From Carallia brachiata (lineage: Eukaryota > Streptophyta > Magnoliopsida > Malpighiales > Rhizophoraceae): a stretch of 64,000 nucleotides of DNA. Where the stretch lies: contig JADCRB010000001.1 in assembly GCA_021464245.1 (NCBI GenBank), forward strand, positions 3,330,829 to 3,394,828, read 5' to 3'. The notes beneath the pieces were generated by a model. It saw only the letters and a list, made by a program, of their open reading frames with translations. It did no database searches and was not told the origin of the DNA. Position 1 is the first letter of the stretch; every line of letters begins with the position of its first letter. This document shows positions 22,990 through 34,976 of this stretch, piece by piece. Both the position numbers and the translations under genes were made by a program.

Positions 22990-25648
22990 GAGCTGTGAGA
23001 TGAAAAGCCTGATTTCAACCAAAAAAATGAAGAAAAAAAAGAATAGGGAGTGTGGGGGCACTTGAAGAATCTTTCCTATTTCACACCTCATGCTCCTGAC
23101 AGCATTAGCAAATGTCTAGTTGTCAATGTGTATTTTCTGTTAAATAATTTCAGCAAAGGATTGCTTGCATTAAGATTTTTAAATGGTTGAGTGTTATTGA
23201 TAAATGATAAAGTACTGTTATATGGACGCAGAAACGAGGATATAAATAGAGATGTAGTTACTTTTTCGTATACATTTTTTTTAATTATGCTCCACATAGA
23301 TCTTAATAGTATGCACAAAAAAAAAATCTTCAAAGTTTATAAAATTAACAGTTAAGATTGATATATAACAGAATTATCAATAATATGTCCACAGTGTAAT
23401 CCCGTATTTATCTGCGTTCACACCTTTATCTCCATGTAACTTTGTTGTAAATGATAATATAACAAAAAATGCAATTGACAATGTCATACGGTGGAGGCCA
23501 TTTCTAATATCAGCATCATATCTCTTGCTTCTCTGTTTTGTGCAGTAGGGGCACTTAGGTGACTAATTGATGGTACATTCACGTTCTTAGATTTCTATTT
23601 GATCTGCCTTTTATTCTCTTTTAGATAGGCCCCTCTTAATGCCTCAGCTCTCACAATTTGATCAACACAAACAATGCACTATGCACTGATCACAACCCTG
23701 ATAATCTTATTGAATGACCAAAAACCTCATGCTTGTGTGATCATGAGCTTCTTTCAAATTAACCTAAACAAATAAAACAAAAAACAGTGAACTGCTGAAG
23801 AATTTTTTTGGTTTTCATCCATTGGACGGGCAAAGGAGCGGCTGAGTTCTTCACTGTTTTTTTTTTTTTTTAATCTTTTAGTTTTACTACAGATGGTCTA
23901 CCACTGGGGCTAGTTGAGTTCTTTACTGTTGAACCCAAAATGCATCGAGCCTCTTAACACGATTTTGCACAGCGTGAGGCAGTGCCGTCCATGTTATAGA
24001 TTTATAGTTCCTAAGACAATCACATGCCATGCAACAGATTTGTGAAGCAACTAGTACGAACATCATTGTCCTCTTAGGAACATCAAGATTGTAGAGCCAT
24101 TCATCCACGCAGGCCGATACAAATCCTATCTACATGTAGCGCTTTGTTTATTTCCATTACGTACCAAGTGGGCTCAGGCTCTGAAACCTAATATCTATAT
24201 TTATATGTATGTACTACTCTATCACTGTACATAAACGTGTTATTGCATTGTGAGATTGATACTATCTGCAGATTCTGCACCCATATGAGAAAATTTGAAC
24301 ATCTTTTTTTTTTTTTTTTTTTCATTGAGTTAAATGAGTTTGGTGGCAAATGGGTTCGAAGGGGGCATCTGTGAAAAGAGCCTAGAGATCGGACGCAGGT
24401 ATCGGGCTGGGGAAGCCGCATCCATTTGACCATTTTTTTTCTTTTTTCTTTTTAACAATAATGTGTATTGTACATTAAAATTAAAATTATTGTATCTTAA
24501 CTATAATTGATATATTTAATATATTATATACCAAATTTAATTATTATACATATAATATTAATTTTTTTAAAAAATAAATATTTGGTGGGACCTATCATAA
24601 ATTTGACTATTCCTCTCTCTTTTCCCGAATTACCCCGGTCGCTCCCCCGTCTGGCTATTGCTTTTCTAATTGAAAAAAATAAAGAAAGAATGTTAGCTGG
24701 AGGCCACAATCAGAGGCCAGCTTGTTTGTTTTTAAAATTTTTTTTTTAAATCTAAATCAAGAGAAAAAGTGAAAATTAAGGAAGTTAAGGTTGAAATTCT
24801 CGACTTTACACTTATTGATATATTGTTAATACTATTTGAATTAGAAATTTACAGTCTACTTAATTTCTTCAAATAAAAACACTAATGATCCTATTTTTGG
24901 TAAATAAACACTAATAATTCATTGACATAAAGGAAAGGAAAATCAATAAAATAATGAGTTTTATGAGTGAAATTCAAATTAAGAACCAAGTTTCACTATT
25001 GCGGTCAAATCATTTTGGCGTGTTTAAGGTTGTCTTTTACCTTGCACAGTTGCACCTTCCACAAACAGCTGCTTGATACTGATGTTTTAGAGGAAAGGGC
25101 CAAACATTAGGCAACATCGTTGGTCTAGGCCGGTGCCCGAAGTGGGCCCTCGGTCACCAACTATGATCATTACCATCCAAATTGACTGTCCCACCACCCA
25201 CCCCAATATTGGGCCCACAATCAAAAACACGATATGAATAGATTTGCTGCATGCCTTTGCTTTTATTATTTTCCAATTTTTTTTGCCTCGATTTACCCCC
25301 CATTTACCCCATTTGTGCACAGCTTTGGGAACCGCCCTTTCTAAAGTAGTGGGCTCCCGTGGGCCCATATGACATTCTTTTCAGGTGGCTGCTCGTGATC
25401 TGGGACCCACTTGCAGCCGTCTGATTTGCCACGACTGATCCCAGTCATCGCTCTGATCATGCGCTCACGGAAGGCTGCGCCACCCCATGTCCAATCTTCA
25501 AAGAACCGATATGATAACGGAAAGGAAACAACGATATTAAATAAATATTTTGCATCAAACTTTAGCCTAGCCTTGCAATGGTTGAGAACTTGAGATAGGT
25601 AGCCATTGCATCAAAAAAACCAATATATATATATATATATATATTTGT

Positions 25649-25692
25649 TGGGGGTGGGGAGGGGGGGGAAGCGGTGGGGAGGAGGAGGAGGC
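25649..25692 (+). other. G-rich tract, possible G-quadruplex
   Basis: Several runs of three to eight G (gggggtggggaggggggggaa, then ggtggggaggaggaggagg) lie directly after an (AT)n microsatellite. The counterpart in copy 2 (34446-34456) is a single run of about ten G. Confidence 0.6.
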
Positions 25693-26677
25693 AAGAATCC
25701 CTCCAGAATCCAAGGATCGAATTGATGGCAGTAGAGCTCATTAGGTAGTCCTTTTTTTTTCTGAAATTTTTATTTTTTTGAGTAAGATTACACTAATATA
25801 TTTATGAAAATATTAGAAAGATATAATTAATTTATATCTAATAATATTTTTTATTTTTTAAATTCATTACAGTTATTATAATTTAACAGTTCAAATTACT
25901 GTATTTATCTCATGTCTTTAATTACGTATCTTTTATTTTTTTTAATTTACGATGTATAAAAAAAAATAATGATAGAAAAGTATTGAAGATCTCTAGAAAA
26001 GAGATCCCACAAAGATGCAAGCCAATGGAAAACAGAGACTTCCTTCCAGCAAATGAAAACAACATGCACTGTAGATTTCTTAACGCCGGACACCATAGTC
26101 ATAATTAATGGCTGTTAAACGGTTTAATATCATGTTTACTGTGGGACCCACCTGTCCGGAGATCGGCAGTCCGCATAAACTGCTGAGAATCTTGGAAGTA
26201 CACACAGCTGATAATCATTTTTTCTCAAGTTTACGTTCGCGGAATGGGCAGCTAAAATTGTTCGCTCCCTACCAACTTGCGGAATACACCATCAGGATCA
26301 GGGGGAGGATAAACAAATGAAGAGTGCTCTGCTCTAACACAAAATGTTATAAAGTGCATTAGAGGCAATTCTTTCTATTCAGTCTACAACCTTTTCAATT
26401 GGGCAAATTCTTTCTACAAAATTTTTTGTGACACATAATGTCGTCATGTGTGACAGGGACATACCATACAAAGAGCTTGACTACGTAGAACGCTACCTTC
26501 TTGTAGCAGTGGCCCAGATTGTAACTTTATAAAGTCCGGGGCCTCCACCCTTTTCTTTTGAAATTGCAAACCCACCTTTTCTTCTTTTGCTATTTTCCAT
26601 TTGCCAACCAATGCCATTTTTTTCCTTCTCCTCCCACCCATACCTCCTTTTCCCTCCTTTGTGTTCCCCCTGGTCCA

Positions 26678-26686
26678 CTATAAAAG
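26678..26686 (+). promoter_or_regulatory. TATA-like element in conserved non-coding block (copy 1)
   Basis: CTATAAAAG is followed by about 120 bases that are nearly the same in copy 2 (35366 onward). No open frame of note follows, so if it is a promoter the product would be a non-coding RNA. Purely inferential. Confidence 0.25.
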
Positions 26687-27330
26687 TAACGACTAAGATC
26701 AGGGGTCCCAATGGAGCGATGGACATGAACCATGGTTCAAAGTAACGGAAGCTTCAGCTGCTGTGGAGGGTCAGCCAGCCGAATCTATTTTATATTCTTA
26801 ATCACACCTTCTCCAGATATTCCTCAAAGAAAAATATGCTTTCACCCCTTATCATGAACTGCAAGAACACGCTTAAACTACGCATTATTGCTGAGAGAAA
26901 AGACAAGAAAATTGACATAACTGTCTGCATGTCGACGATCAATTCTAGCAATGACTTAATTACTGCTCCCTTTATACGCTGAATCCTTTTTCACGTAATA
27001 ACAGGCTGTTTAACTTTAACTGGTTGACTGTCGGACCACAGTTGCATAGAAATGACAGAAATAATGGATTTAAAAAAAATATCAAGTTCCTGAAGACTTA
27101 CATTTATACAGTTACCTATGCAGAAAATTCTCTTCAACGGTTTTAAACTTAGAACATGCTTAAAATAAAGTGGAATACTAATCACAAACTCCACCAGTGT
27201 GGTTGATTGTTGAATTCTGGAGAACTGCCAGCTGACATTGGAGTTCCAGTGAGGACCAGGAGCAGAAGAACGAACCTGGGTGGGAACAAAGACATTCAGA
27301 AGATTGCAAACTTGCCCCAAATCCCAATGC

Positions 27331-30300
27331 TCAACTCTCAAGTTTTCCTTTTGTGTTTTTGTCACAAAAAACTGAGAGAGCAAAATTGTTTCCACAGTCC
27401 TATCAAAAAATATTGAATTTTTCTAATAATATAAATAGTGCAGATAATTACAGCAAAATTCACACCAAAAAGCTTAAGGTTAGCTACACCAAAAATTTCC
27501 AGTTTTAGAATTGTGTCTAACAGTGCTCAAACCCAAAATTTCTCATCCGGAGGCCTTAATCAGACCACGCCAGTGATGGTAACTCACAAGTTTTACCGAC
27601 ACTGCTTCAGCACAACGCTCAAATTTGGGTAGGGCCCATTCATGCTGAGCTATTTCTAGGCCGTCCTTCTCGGCACCCAAACTCTTGAAACAATAAAAAC
27701 CATCGGGCTTAGGTGTAATTGGTATCACAAAACATGTCCGAGGAAAAAGAAAACCAAATCAACGAGTCAAAAAACTGCAGAGGAATTCCATATTCCCAAA
27801 TAATCTTGTCACAAATTCCCTTTTAAATTTCACTTGCCCCAACTTTTTATTCTTATCCCACTTTAACATGGGCCGGGATCTAGATTAATTGAGAAATGCA
27901 TCTATTGCATAACCAATACAAATATTTGAGGAAAGTGTGTGCAACCCTAATCAAATGTGACATTACTCAAGTCATGAAGCAAACCACTTTTGCAAAATAC
28001 ACTTGAGACTAGGCCGTACCAGAGTAACATTGTAGCTATATGGCGAAAAACACAATGAACAAGCTTGCAGCAGGATGACAGCAAGGTGTAAAGGTGGCAG
28101 AGTTTAAGGATGTAAATGTGATCACGAAAAAAAGAGAAAAGGCAAATTGCCGTACTGTTGAGCTATTTTTAAAGCAAATGCCATACATTTAGGATGGAAG
28201 GAACTACCGAACATATGGCAGTGGCATTCCATTTACTGACTAGAGACTGAATGCGTATCACGAGTTACTGATCATTCCATTAATATATCAGTTTGGAATC
28301 TGTTGAGTTTATGGGTACATCGTTGATATCTTCCTCTTCCTACAACCTTGGTTTGAAGCTGCAAAACAACCTGTGGTCTAATCTATTCGAGTATGAAAAA
28401 CAAAAACACAGACATTGGCATGAAGGCTGAGTTTGACTATTACTCAACACGCAAGCTGTGAACTTAGGAAAGAGGTAATACGCTAAACAGAGGCCAGCTC
28501 AGCAATTATACTCAACTTGAACAGCCAGTTTGGAGCAAGTATTGAAGAACATTACTGCCTACACACTGAGGAATAATAACTGTTGGCTCTTGAAAATTTT
28601 GAAAGCTGTCTCACAGAGAATTAAGTCAACAAAACAATACATATAACCAAGCCGGATGCCGACCAAAGGAGTATTTTATTTATTTATTTATTTTTACAAA
28701 ATTAGTTTTTTTCTTCGATTTTTTTTTTAAAACAAAAAATTTTATTTTATTTTTATTAAACTTAGTATATTTACTGCACTTAATATTTCTGTATAAATTT
28801 ATACTATAATAACATTTTTGTGTAAATTATTTGAAGAGTAATAGAACGTTGAGTATAAAATTTTATATAGAGAGAGATTTTTGCCTTGGTCGGGACAAAG
28901 CCAAACCCACTCATTTGCATCATGCGCTCGGTGTATCATCAGTGGCTGCAATAAAACTCAAGGTTGAAACTGTAAGCACCATTTCCCAGAAAAAAAAAAA
29001 AAAAACACCAAGTGTAAACTCAAAATCAAGCTTCTGGTCTACTATATATCATTTTGCAAGAAAAAGCAAAGCCAGTCAGCAGCACATCGTGAGGGTCCAG
29101 TACTTTTTTAGGTGAGTAATTTTTAAAAGAACCTGGTTTTAGAGACAACCACATACTGTGGTTATACATTACTGACAGATTATAATTAGTTATTAATTTA
29201 TTATAATTATATTCATAAAATATAAATAATAAAGATAAAATTTAAAATCAGATGAATGTTATTTTAAAATTTAAAATTATAAATCCGATATGAAATGTGT
29301 TAAAAAATAAAATTTTTTAAATTTGAAAAAAAAATTCTCAAAAATTTTTTTTCCATCCGTTATCTAGTAGGAAAAAGTTTGACATTTATATTTTGATAGT
29401 TATATTTAGTATACACATTGTGACGGGGTTATTTATATTTATAATAAGATTAACAAAATATGATATAAGAAATTAACATATAATTTTTTATCATTTCTTG
29501 TCAAAAAATAATAATCATTATTGTAGAAATAATCAATTTCGTCACAAAAAATATATTTACATGTATATCATCTGTGTATAAAAATACATATATAAAATTG
29601 AATCTTATTTGTTAACGCAACACTTACATGTAATTCGACGTGCCAAGGCCAGTATAATACAGACGAGATATCACAATTGTTAGCTGACGTGGATAAATTA
29701 TTTTCCACGTCCGCTAATTTTAATGATGTTGCTGTCCAAGGTAGGTTAGTAACTTTCTCCCACCCAAATTTCGCTCTCCTCCCCCTCTCTCTCCTCGCCG
29801 CCCGATACCCAAATCTGTAAACCCACCTGAGCCAAGAAGCTCATACAAACTCAGTCAGTGTATGCTAAAATCACAAACAGGAAATGAATTACGACAAGTG
29901 CGTGGTGCTACGTGTCACTGGCGGCGAGAATTTGGGAGGTGGGGCTAACAAAGTGGGTGAGCGCGTCGTGTCCACACAGTCGAAGGGCCGCGGTGTCTAA
30001 AACCCCGACAGCTTCTTCAGCCGTATCATAATGTTGTAATACGAATTGCAAAGAGACTTGAGCCTCACGTTATAAATATGAGATTCTAACGTATTCTTTG
30101 TCTCAATAATTAATTTTTAAAGTGTAATAATTTTCTTAAAATTTATATTAATTCATATCAAAATTATCTATTAGGAAAAAAGTAAACTTCTAGAATCGAA
30201 CATCTGTCTGAATATTTTTTTTGTGCAATAAAACTGTTATTTTGTATAATAAAACTGTTATTTTGTACAAAAAAAAAATCTATATTATTCTTCTTATTAC

Positions 30301-30700
30301 ACAAAATGAAACTCTTATTATACAAAATAATAATTTTGTTGCATTCAAACAGATGTCTGATTTTAAAAGTGTAATGACACTCTATCTATTATTCTCTTAG
30401 TAACGCATGTGCAGCGTGGGTAGTGACGTCAAAATTATAGTGTTTGTCTGAGACTATATCTAGTGCAAAGCCGAAAAAAAATGGTTGTGCTGGAATTACA
30501 ATATTCGTCCAGTACTAAATACAGTATAAAATCAATCTGTACGAACGAACGACTGTAGAATGTGGTAAATGATTATATTACAAATTATAAAATATAAAAC
30601 TTGAATTTAACGTTAAAAATAAAAAATTTCAATGTATGGTCAAAATAAGTTTAATTTCTCTTATTTCAATAATTAATTTTTGAGATGTAGTTTTTCAACG
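27331..30700. other. Unduplicated spacer between the two duplication copies
   Basis: No clear gene. A GC-rich island at about 29740-30005 contains a 38-codon frame (29884-30000) beginning MNYDKCVVLRVTGGENLGG that looks protein-like but is too short and isolated to name. There is inverted-repeat-like sequence with 'gctgacgtgga' near 29680, and AT-rich tracts elsewhere. Confidence 0.4.
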
Positions 30701-30706
30701 GCCATA

Positions 30707-30976
30707 TTACGTAAGAACCCAACCAACGCGCACATGGTCGCCGTCGGGATGTCTAATCTTCGCCGCCCATTTTCCCCATGGCCTTTTCCTAACCTCTCTA
30801 AACTTCTTCTCCACCGCTATCTCCGCCGTTGCCTTCGCCAGAACTTCATCGCTTTTCCTAACGGCATCGTCGCTCTGACTCGAACACGACTCTGCCGAGA
30901 TCTCATTAAAAAAATTATTCACTCTACGTTGCCTACTGCAAATTTCAGTCTCTTCGTCGTCGTCCCGGAGATGGAG
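30707..30976 (-). pseudogene. AP2/ERF transcription-factor fragment, CRF-like
   Basis: The minus-strand frame has an acidic block (DDDEETEI), then RRVNNFFNEIS, then half of an AP2/ERF DNA-binding domain: KKFREVRKRPWGKWAAKIRHP. In the family the next residues are normally RVWLGT(Y/F). Here they read RVGWVLT and then stop, as a one-base loss would produce. The rest of the AP2 domain and the C terminus are missing. The basic motif ahead of the domain resembles the RVKRFVNEI-type motif of cytokinin response factors. There is no start codon in this frame. It abuts the left edge of duplication copy 2, so it may be a relic left at a breakpoint. Confidence 0.75.
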
Positions 30977-31435
30977 CTAGTGGCATATAGTGCAGCGGCG
31001 CCTTTTTATTAAAATTATTGAATTATAGCGCAGCGTAGGAAAATGAGATTATTATTTATTAATCATCAAATCTGGACCACACGCCAATATCAAGATCGAC
31101 CCAAAAGGAATCAGCATACTGTTACATGACCCATGTAGGAAGAAATGCATCATATCATATGCTAATGTGGATCCAAGGGATCGACATGAACTTCTAGCTT
31201 CTAAAGTCCCAATTCCCATGCAAACCCTTCCTTTTTACAATAACCTTAAAACATCAAGGTGGAGAAATTAACAGAAAACGAACAAGAAATTAAATGGAAA
31301 ACGAACATGCCGACTTCAATCTAGAAAAAGAACCCGGAAACAACAAGGCCACTTTGTCCTCTAGTGTCAATTCACAGGCTTCTTATTCATTCCTCAGTTG
31401 CCTCCTCAACGACTGTCACAGGCTCAGTCTTCACC

Positions 31436-32545
31436 TCAGGGATCTTCTTCTGGCACCGCAATTTCAACCTTTGCTTCTTCTACAACCTCCTTGGAATCAA
31501 TCTCAACAGAAGCCGCCTCAGGTTCTGTGAGAGCAGGTTCCTCAACCTCCCTGGATTCAATCTCAACAGGAGCCACCTCAACCTTTGCTTCTTCTACAAC
31601 CTCCTTGGATTCAATCTCAACAGCAGCCGCCTCAGGTTCTGTGACAGCAGGTTTTTCTATGGCAGGTGCGGCTTCAGTTGCAACATTTGCTTCTTCCACA
31701 ACCTCCTTGGGTTCAATCTCAACATGAGCCTACAAAAACACTATTCATTGTTTAAAGTTTATGATCTGATCTTACATCCAAAAAGAAGGGGAAAAAAAAA
31801 AGCTCATGTTCAGATTGAATGAAGATTGGGATAATGAAGAGGATCTAATGTTCTTTTGGATCATGGAGTTCTATTACATCTGGCAGAGAAAAACGTGACC
31901 AGCATGGTTGATGATCAACTTATAGCATAAACTCTGCATGTCATTCAATTGGTACTCTGTACAAATTCCAAACACTTCAGAAAGTTGAAGCTTTAATAGG
32001 CATATTGAAACGAACATAAACTGGATTTGTTAGAAGTAACCACTGATTAACTGCAAGTTTGCGGTGTAACTTTATCATGCAATCACCAAAATCACAAATG
32101 TTTTAGAGGAGAAGGGTCATAGAAATTTAGCTTATTAGTTCCATCACTTAAGAAGAAAGCAAACAATTGTTCCTGAATGAATGTTTGACAATCCTATGGT
32201 CTCGAAAAGAAGTAGAAAAGACTTTGATGCAGTGATGGACTCAACAACAGCGAAACATGTAATGTCAACAATGCAATGTGAGTGTAGGCTGATCACCCAT
32301 TGAACATTCTATGGGAGAGTGATCTACTTATCAAGCTAGATCCAGATGAATTTTGAGTGCTGCAAAAAGTACAAGAAAGATTTAAAAAAATCTCTCTTTG
32401 GGTAAAAAAAAACTGTGCTGAAAATCCTAAATCAGTAAGACCATAGCAGATTTAAGCAGAATTAATGAAATTAGCATGCAACAAGCTGGAGGTGACTACA
32501 CAGGAAAGGGTTGCCGAATGACCAAGTTACCTCTTCACTGGCCAT
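31436..32545 (-). CDS. Small acidic repeat protein (copy 2), shortened
   Basis: Duplicate of the gene at 21631-22869. Exon 1 (32531-32545) encodes MASEE, and exon 2 is 31436-31729 in phase 0, giving about 102 residues. The sequence is Glu/Val-rich, with a different repeat: VEIESKEVVEEA and variants occur four times (VEIEPKEVVEEA, VEIESKEVVEEA, VEIESREVEEPA, VEIDSKEVVEEA). The Ala/Thr repeat of copy 1 is missing. The frame stops at 31436 (VPEEDP, stop). In the next frame the 3' sequence still reads EVKTEPVTVVEEATEE and stops at the position matching the copy 1 stop, so a small indel has cut off the original tail. The gene may still be expressed, since its TATA box is intact. Function unknown. 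Confidence 0.65.
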
Positions 32546-32661
32546 CGCGAAATCAAACAAATATAACAAAGATTCGAAGAGAATATGAGAGAATGAATGG
32601 TTTAGAGAGAAATAAGAGTAGTCTGTTTGAATGAAGTGAAGAGAATGATCAATGCGAGAGC

Positions 32662-32669
32662 TATTTATA
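32662..32669 (-). promoter_or_regulatory. TATA box of acidic-protein gene copy 2
   Basis: On the minus strand TATAAATA sits at the same distance from the ATG as in copy 1, within well-conserved flanks. Confidence 0.6.
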
Positions 32670-33606
32670 GAGCTGTGAGATGAAAAGCTTGATTTCAACC
32701 CAAAAAAGAAAAAAGAAAAAAAGGAAAAAAAAAAGAATGGGGAGTGTGGGGGCACCTGAAGAATTTTTTTGAACTTGACACCTCGTGCCCCTCGCAGCAT
32801 TAGCATATGTCTAGTTGTCAATGCGTGTTTTCTATTAAATAATTTCAGCTTGCATAAAGATAATTTAAATGGTTCAGTGTTACTGATAAATGATAACAAT
32901 GGAATTCACAATGTCATATGGTGGAGGCCATTTCTCATACCCGCACCATCTCTTCTCATTGAGTGGGTAGCTTATCTGTTTTGTGCAGTGGGGGCACATA
33001 GGTGACTAATTTATGATACCTTCATGTGCTAAGATTTTTATTTGATCTGCCTTTTATTCTCTTTCAGGTAGGCCCTTTGCAATGCTTGAGCTCTCACAAT
33101 TTGATCAACACAAATGCATTATACATTAATCACAACACTGATAGTCTTATTGAATGACCAAAAACCTCATGCTTTTTTTTGGTCTTAATAGACATGTTAT
33201 ACCCTCGTAAAAAAGAGGAGGCTAGTTGAGTTCTTCACTGTTAAACTCAAAGAAATTCCTTTCAGGAGTGCATCAGGGCCTCTTAACATGATTTTGCACA
33301 GCGTGAACGTCAGTGCCGTACACATTACGAATTATAATTCCCAAGACAATCACATCGCATGCAATAGATTTGTGAAGCAACTAGTACGAACATCAAGATT
33401 GGAGAGCCATCCATCCACGCAGGCCGATACATATCCTTTTATCTTTGTACATGTAGCGCTTTGTTTATTTCCATTACGTACCAAATGGGCTCGGGGTCTC
33501 AAACGTAATCTCTATATTTATATGGACTACGCTATCACTGCACATAGATATGTTATCGCTTTGTGAGATTGATACCATGTGCACCCACATGAGGAAATTT
33601 GAACGT

Positions 33607-33611
<5 letters not shown>

Positions 33612-33640
<29 letters not shown>
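33612..33640. repeat. (TA)n microsatellite
   Basis: A run of about 14 TA units lies within duplication copy 2. Copy 1 has a poly-T run at the equivalent place (about 24305-24323). Confidence 0.75.
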
Positions 33641-33644
<4 letters not shown>

Positions 33645-34850
33645 CATATGACTTTGGTGGAAAATGGGTTCACACTTCAAAGGGGGCATTTATGAAGAAA
33701 AATGAAAAAAGAATGTTAGCCACAATCAGGGGCCAGCTTGATTCCTACAAATGAAAACACTAATAATTTATAAATTTGTTAAAATCGAATCGATTATCGA
33801 ACTAAAAAAAATTAATGATTCAAAGTTTAATCAGAAAACTTGGTATTCAAAAATTATTTTATTAAAAATAAATCTAAATGGTGGAGTAAAGCGGTGCAAC
33901 AAAAATACCTTAAAAAAATACTAGAGAGTAAAAACTAGTGCCACACTTAAATTAAGACAAATTCTTAGTGTTGGGGAATGGTAACCCAAATATAGTTTAG
34001 TTTAGCTTAAAAAGCTCGCAGAACGATATAATATAATTTCTTTCAATTTGTGGTGGAAGCAAGGGATATGTGGTTTGGACTTATTATGTTTTAAGTTTTA
34101 CTATAAATATGTATATGTTGTTGTTTTTTTAATATAAACCAACCCGAAGAAGCCGGTCAAACTAGGACCGGACCAATTTATTGGCTTACCAGTCAAATTG
34201 GCCGTTGATTGATTTTTTTTCCTGAGTTAATAATCTTCTAAATTTAGTCACAAATCTAGACCAAGTTTACTTATTTGTTAATAAAGTAATAATAAATATT
34301 ATTACAATTTATTTAACTACTTTTTATAATTATTTAATAATTTATATTATTTTAGTATTACTTAAATTATTTACGTAAAGTTATTAAACTTTTTTCAAAG
34401 AAAATGTAACCCACTGCCTTGCAATAGTTTAGACACACACCGAAAAAGGGGGGGGGGTAAGAATCCCTCCAGAATCCAAGCATCGATTTGATAGCAGTAG
34501 AGCTCATTAGGTGGTACCTTTTTTTCTTAAATTTTATTTTTTTCTTTTAAATTTATGATGTATCTTAAAAAAAAAATGATGAAAAGTATTGAAGATCTCA
34601 AACAAATGGTAAACAGAGGCTTCCAAGAAATGGAAAGAACATGCACCGTGGATTTCTTAACGCCGGACACCGTAGTCATAATGGCTGTTAAAACGGTTTA
34701 ATATCATGCATACTGTGGGACCCACCAGTCCGGCGAATGGAGTCTGGCGGCCCGCATAAACTGCTGAGAATCTTGTAAGTAAACACAGCTGACAATCATA
34801 TTCTGGAGTTTTAAGTTCGCGAAATGAGGAACTAAAATTATTTGTTTCTT

Positions 34851-34976
34851 GATCGTGAGAATTAGCTCAAGTGATTATCCATTTTGTTAATCAAAAGTGT
34901 AATCAGAATTCGATTCTTATTACATTATTTTCTTTTGTATATATTTAATACTGTCTTAAGAAAAAAAAAGAAAAAA
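34851..34976 (+). mobile_element. tRNA-derived SINE-like insertion
   Basis: The segment has an A-box-like tagctcaagtgatta (34863-34877) and a B-box-like gaattcgattctt (34906-34918), and ends in an A-rich tail. It is flanked by TGTTTCTT (34843-34850) and TGTTTTTT (34977-34984). Copy 1 of the duplication reads straight across this point (around 26262-26275), so it is an empty-site control. The insertion therefore entered copy 2 after the duplication. Confidence 0.65.

Larger units (their letters stand above)
21270..27330. repeat. Segmental duplication, copy 1
   Basis: This block matches 31008-36015 in the same orientation, starting at aaaattattgaattatag and ending near agattgcaaacttgc (27301-27315 against 36000-36014). 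It contains the acidic-protein gene, its promoter, and non-coding DNA out to a conserved block at 25990-27310. It is about 1 kb longer than copy 2. The extra DNA lies mainly near 24380-24680 and 24990-25600. Confidence 0.9.
22890..27330. other. Non-coding part of duplication copy 1
   Basis: Promoter and intergenic DNA. It has poly-T (24305-24323), an AT microsatellite (25623-25644), a very G-rich stretch (25649-25692) and a well-conserved block from about 25990 to 27310 with a plus-strand TATA-like CTATAAAAG at 26678-26686. No protein-coding exon recognised. Confidence 0.55.

Noticed and set aside
32471..32899. 142-codon minus-strand frame over the copy 2 promoter
   Set aside because: It runs through the TATA box, leader and five-codon first exon of the acidic-protein gene. 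The splice model shared by both duplicates explains the region better.
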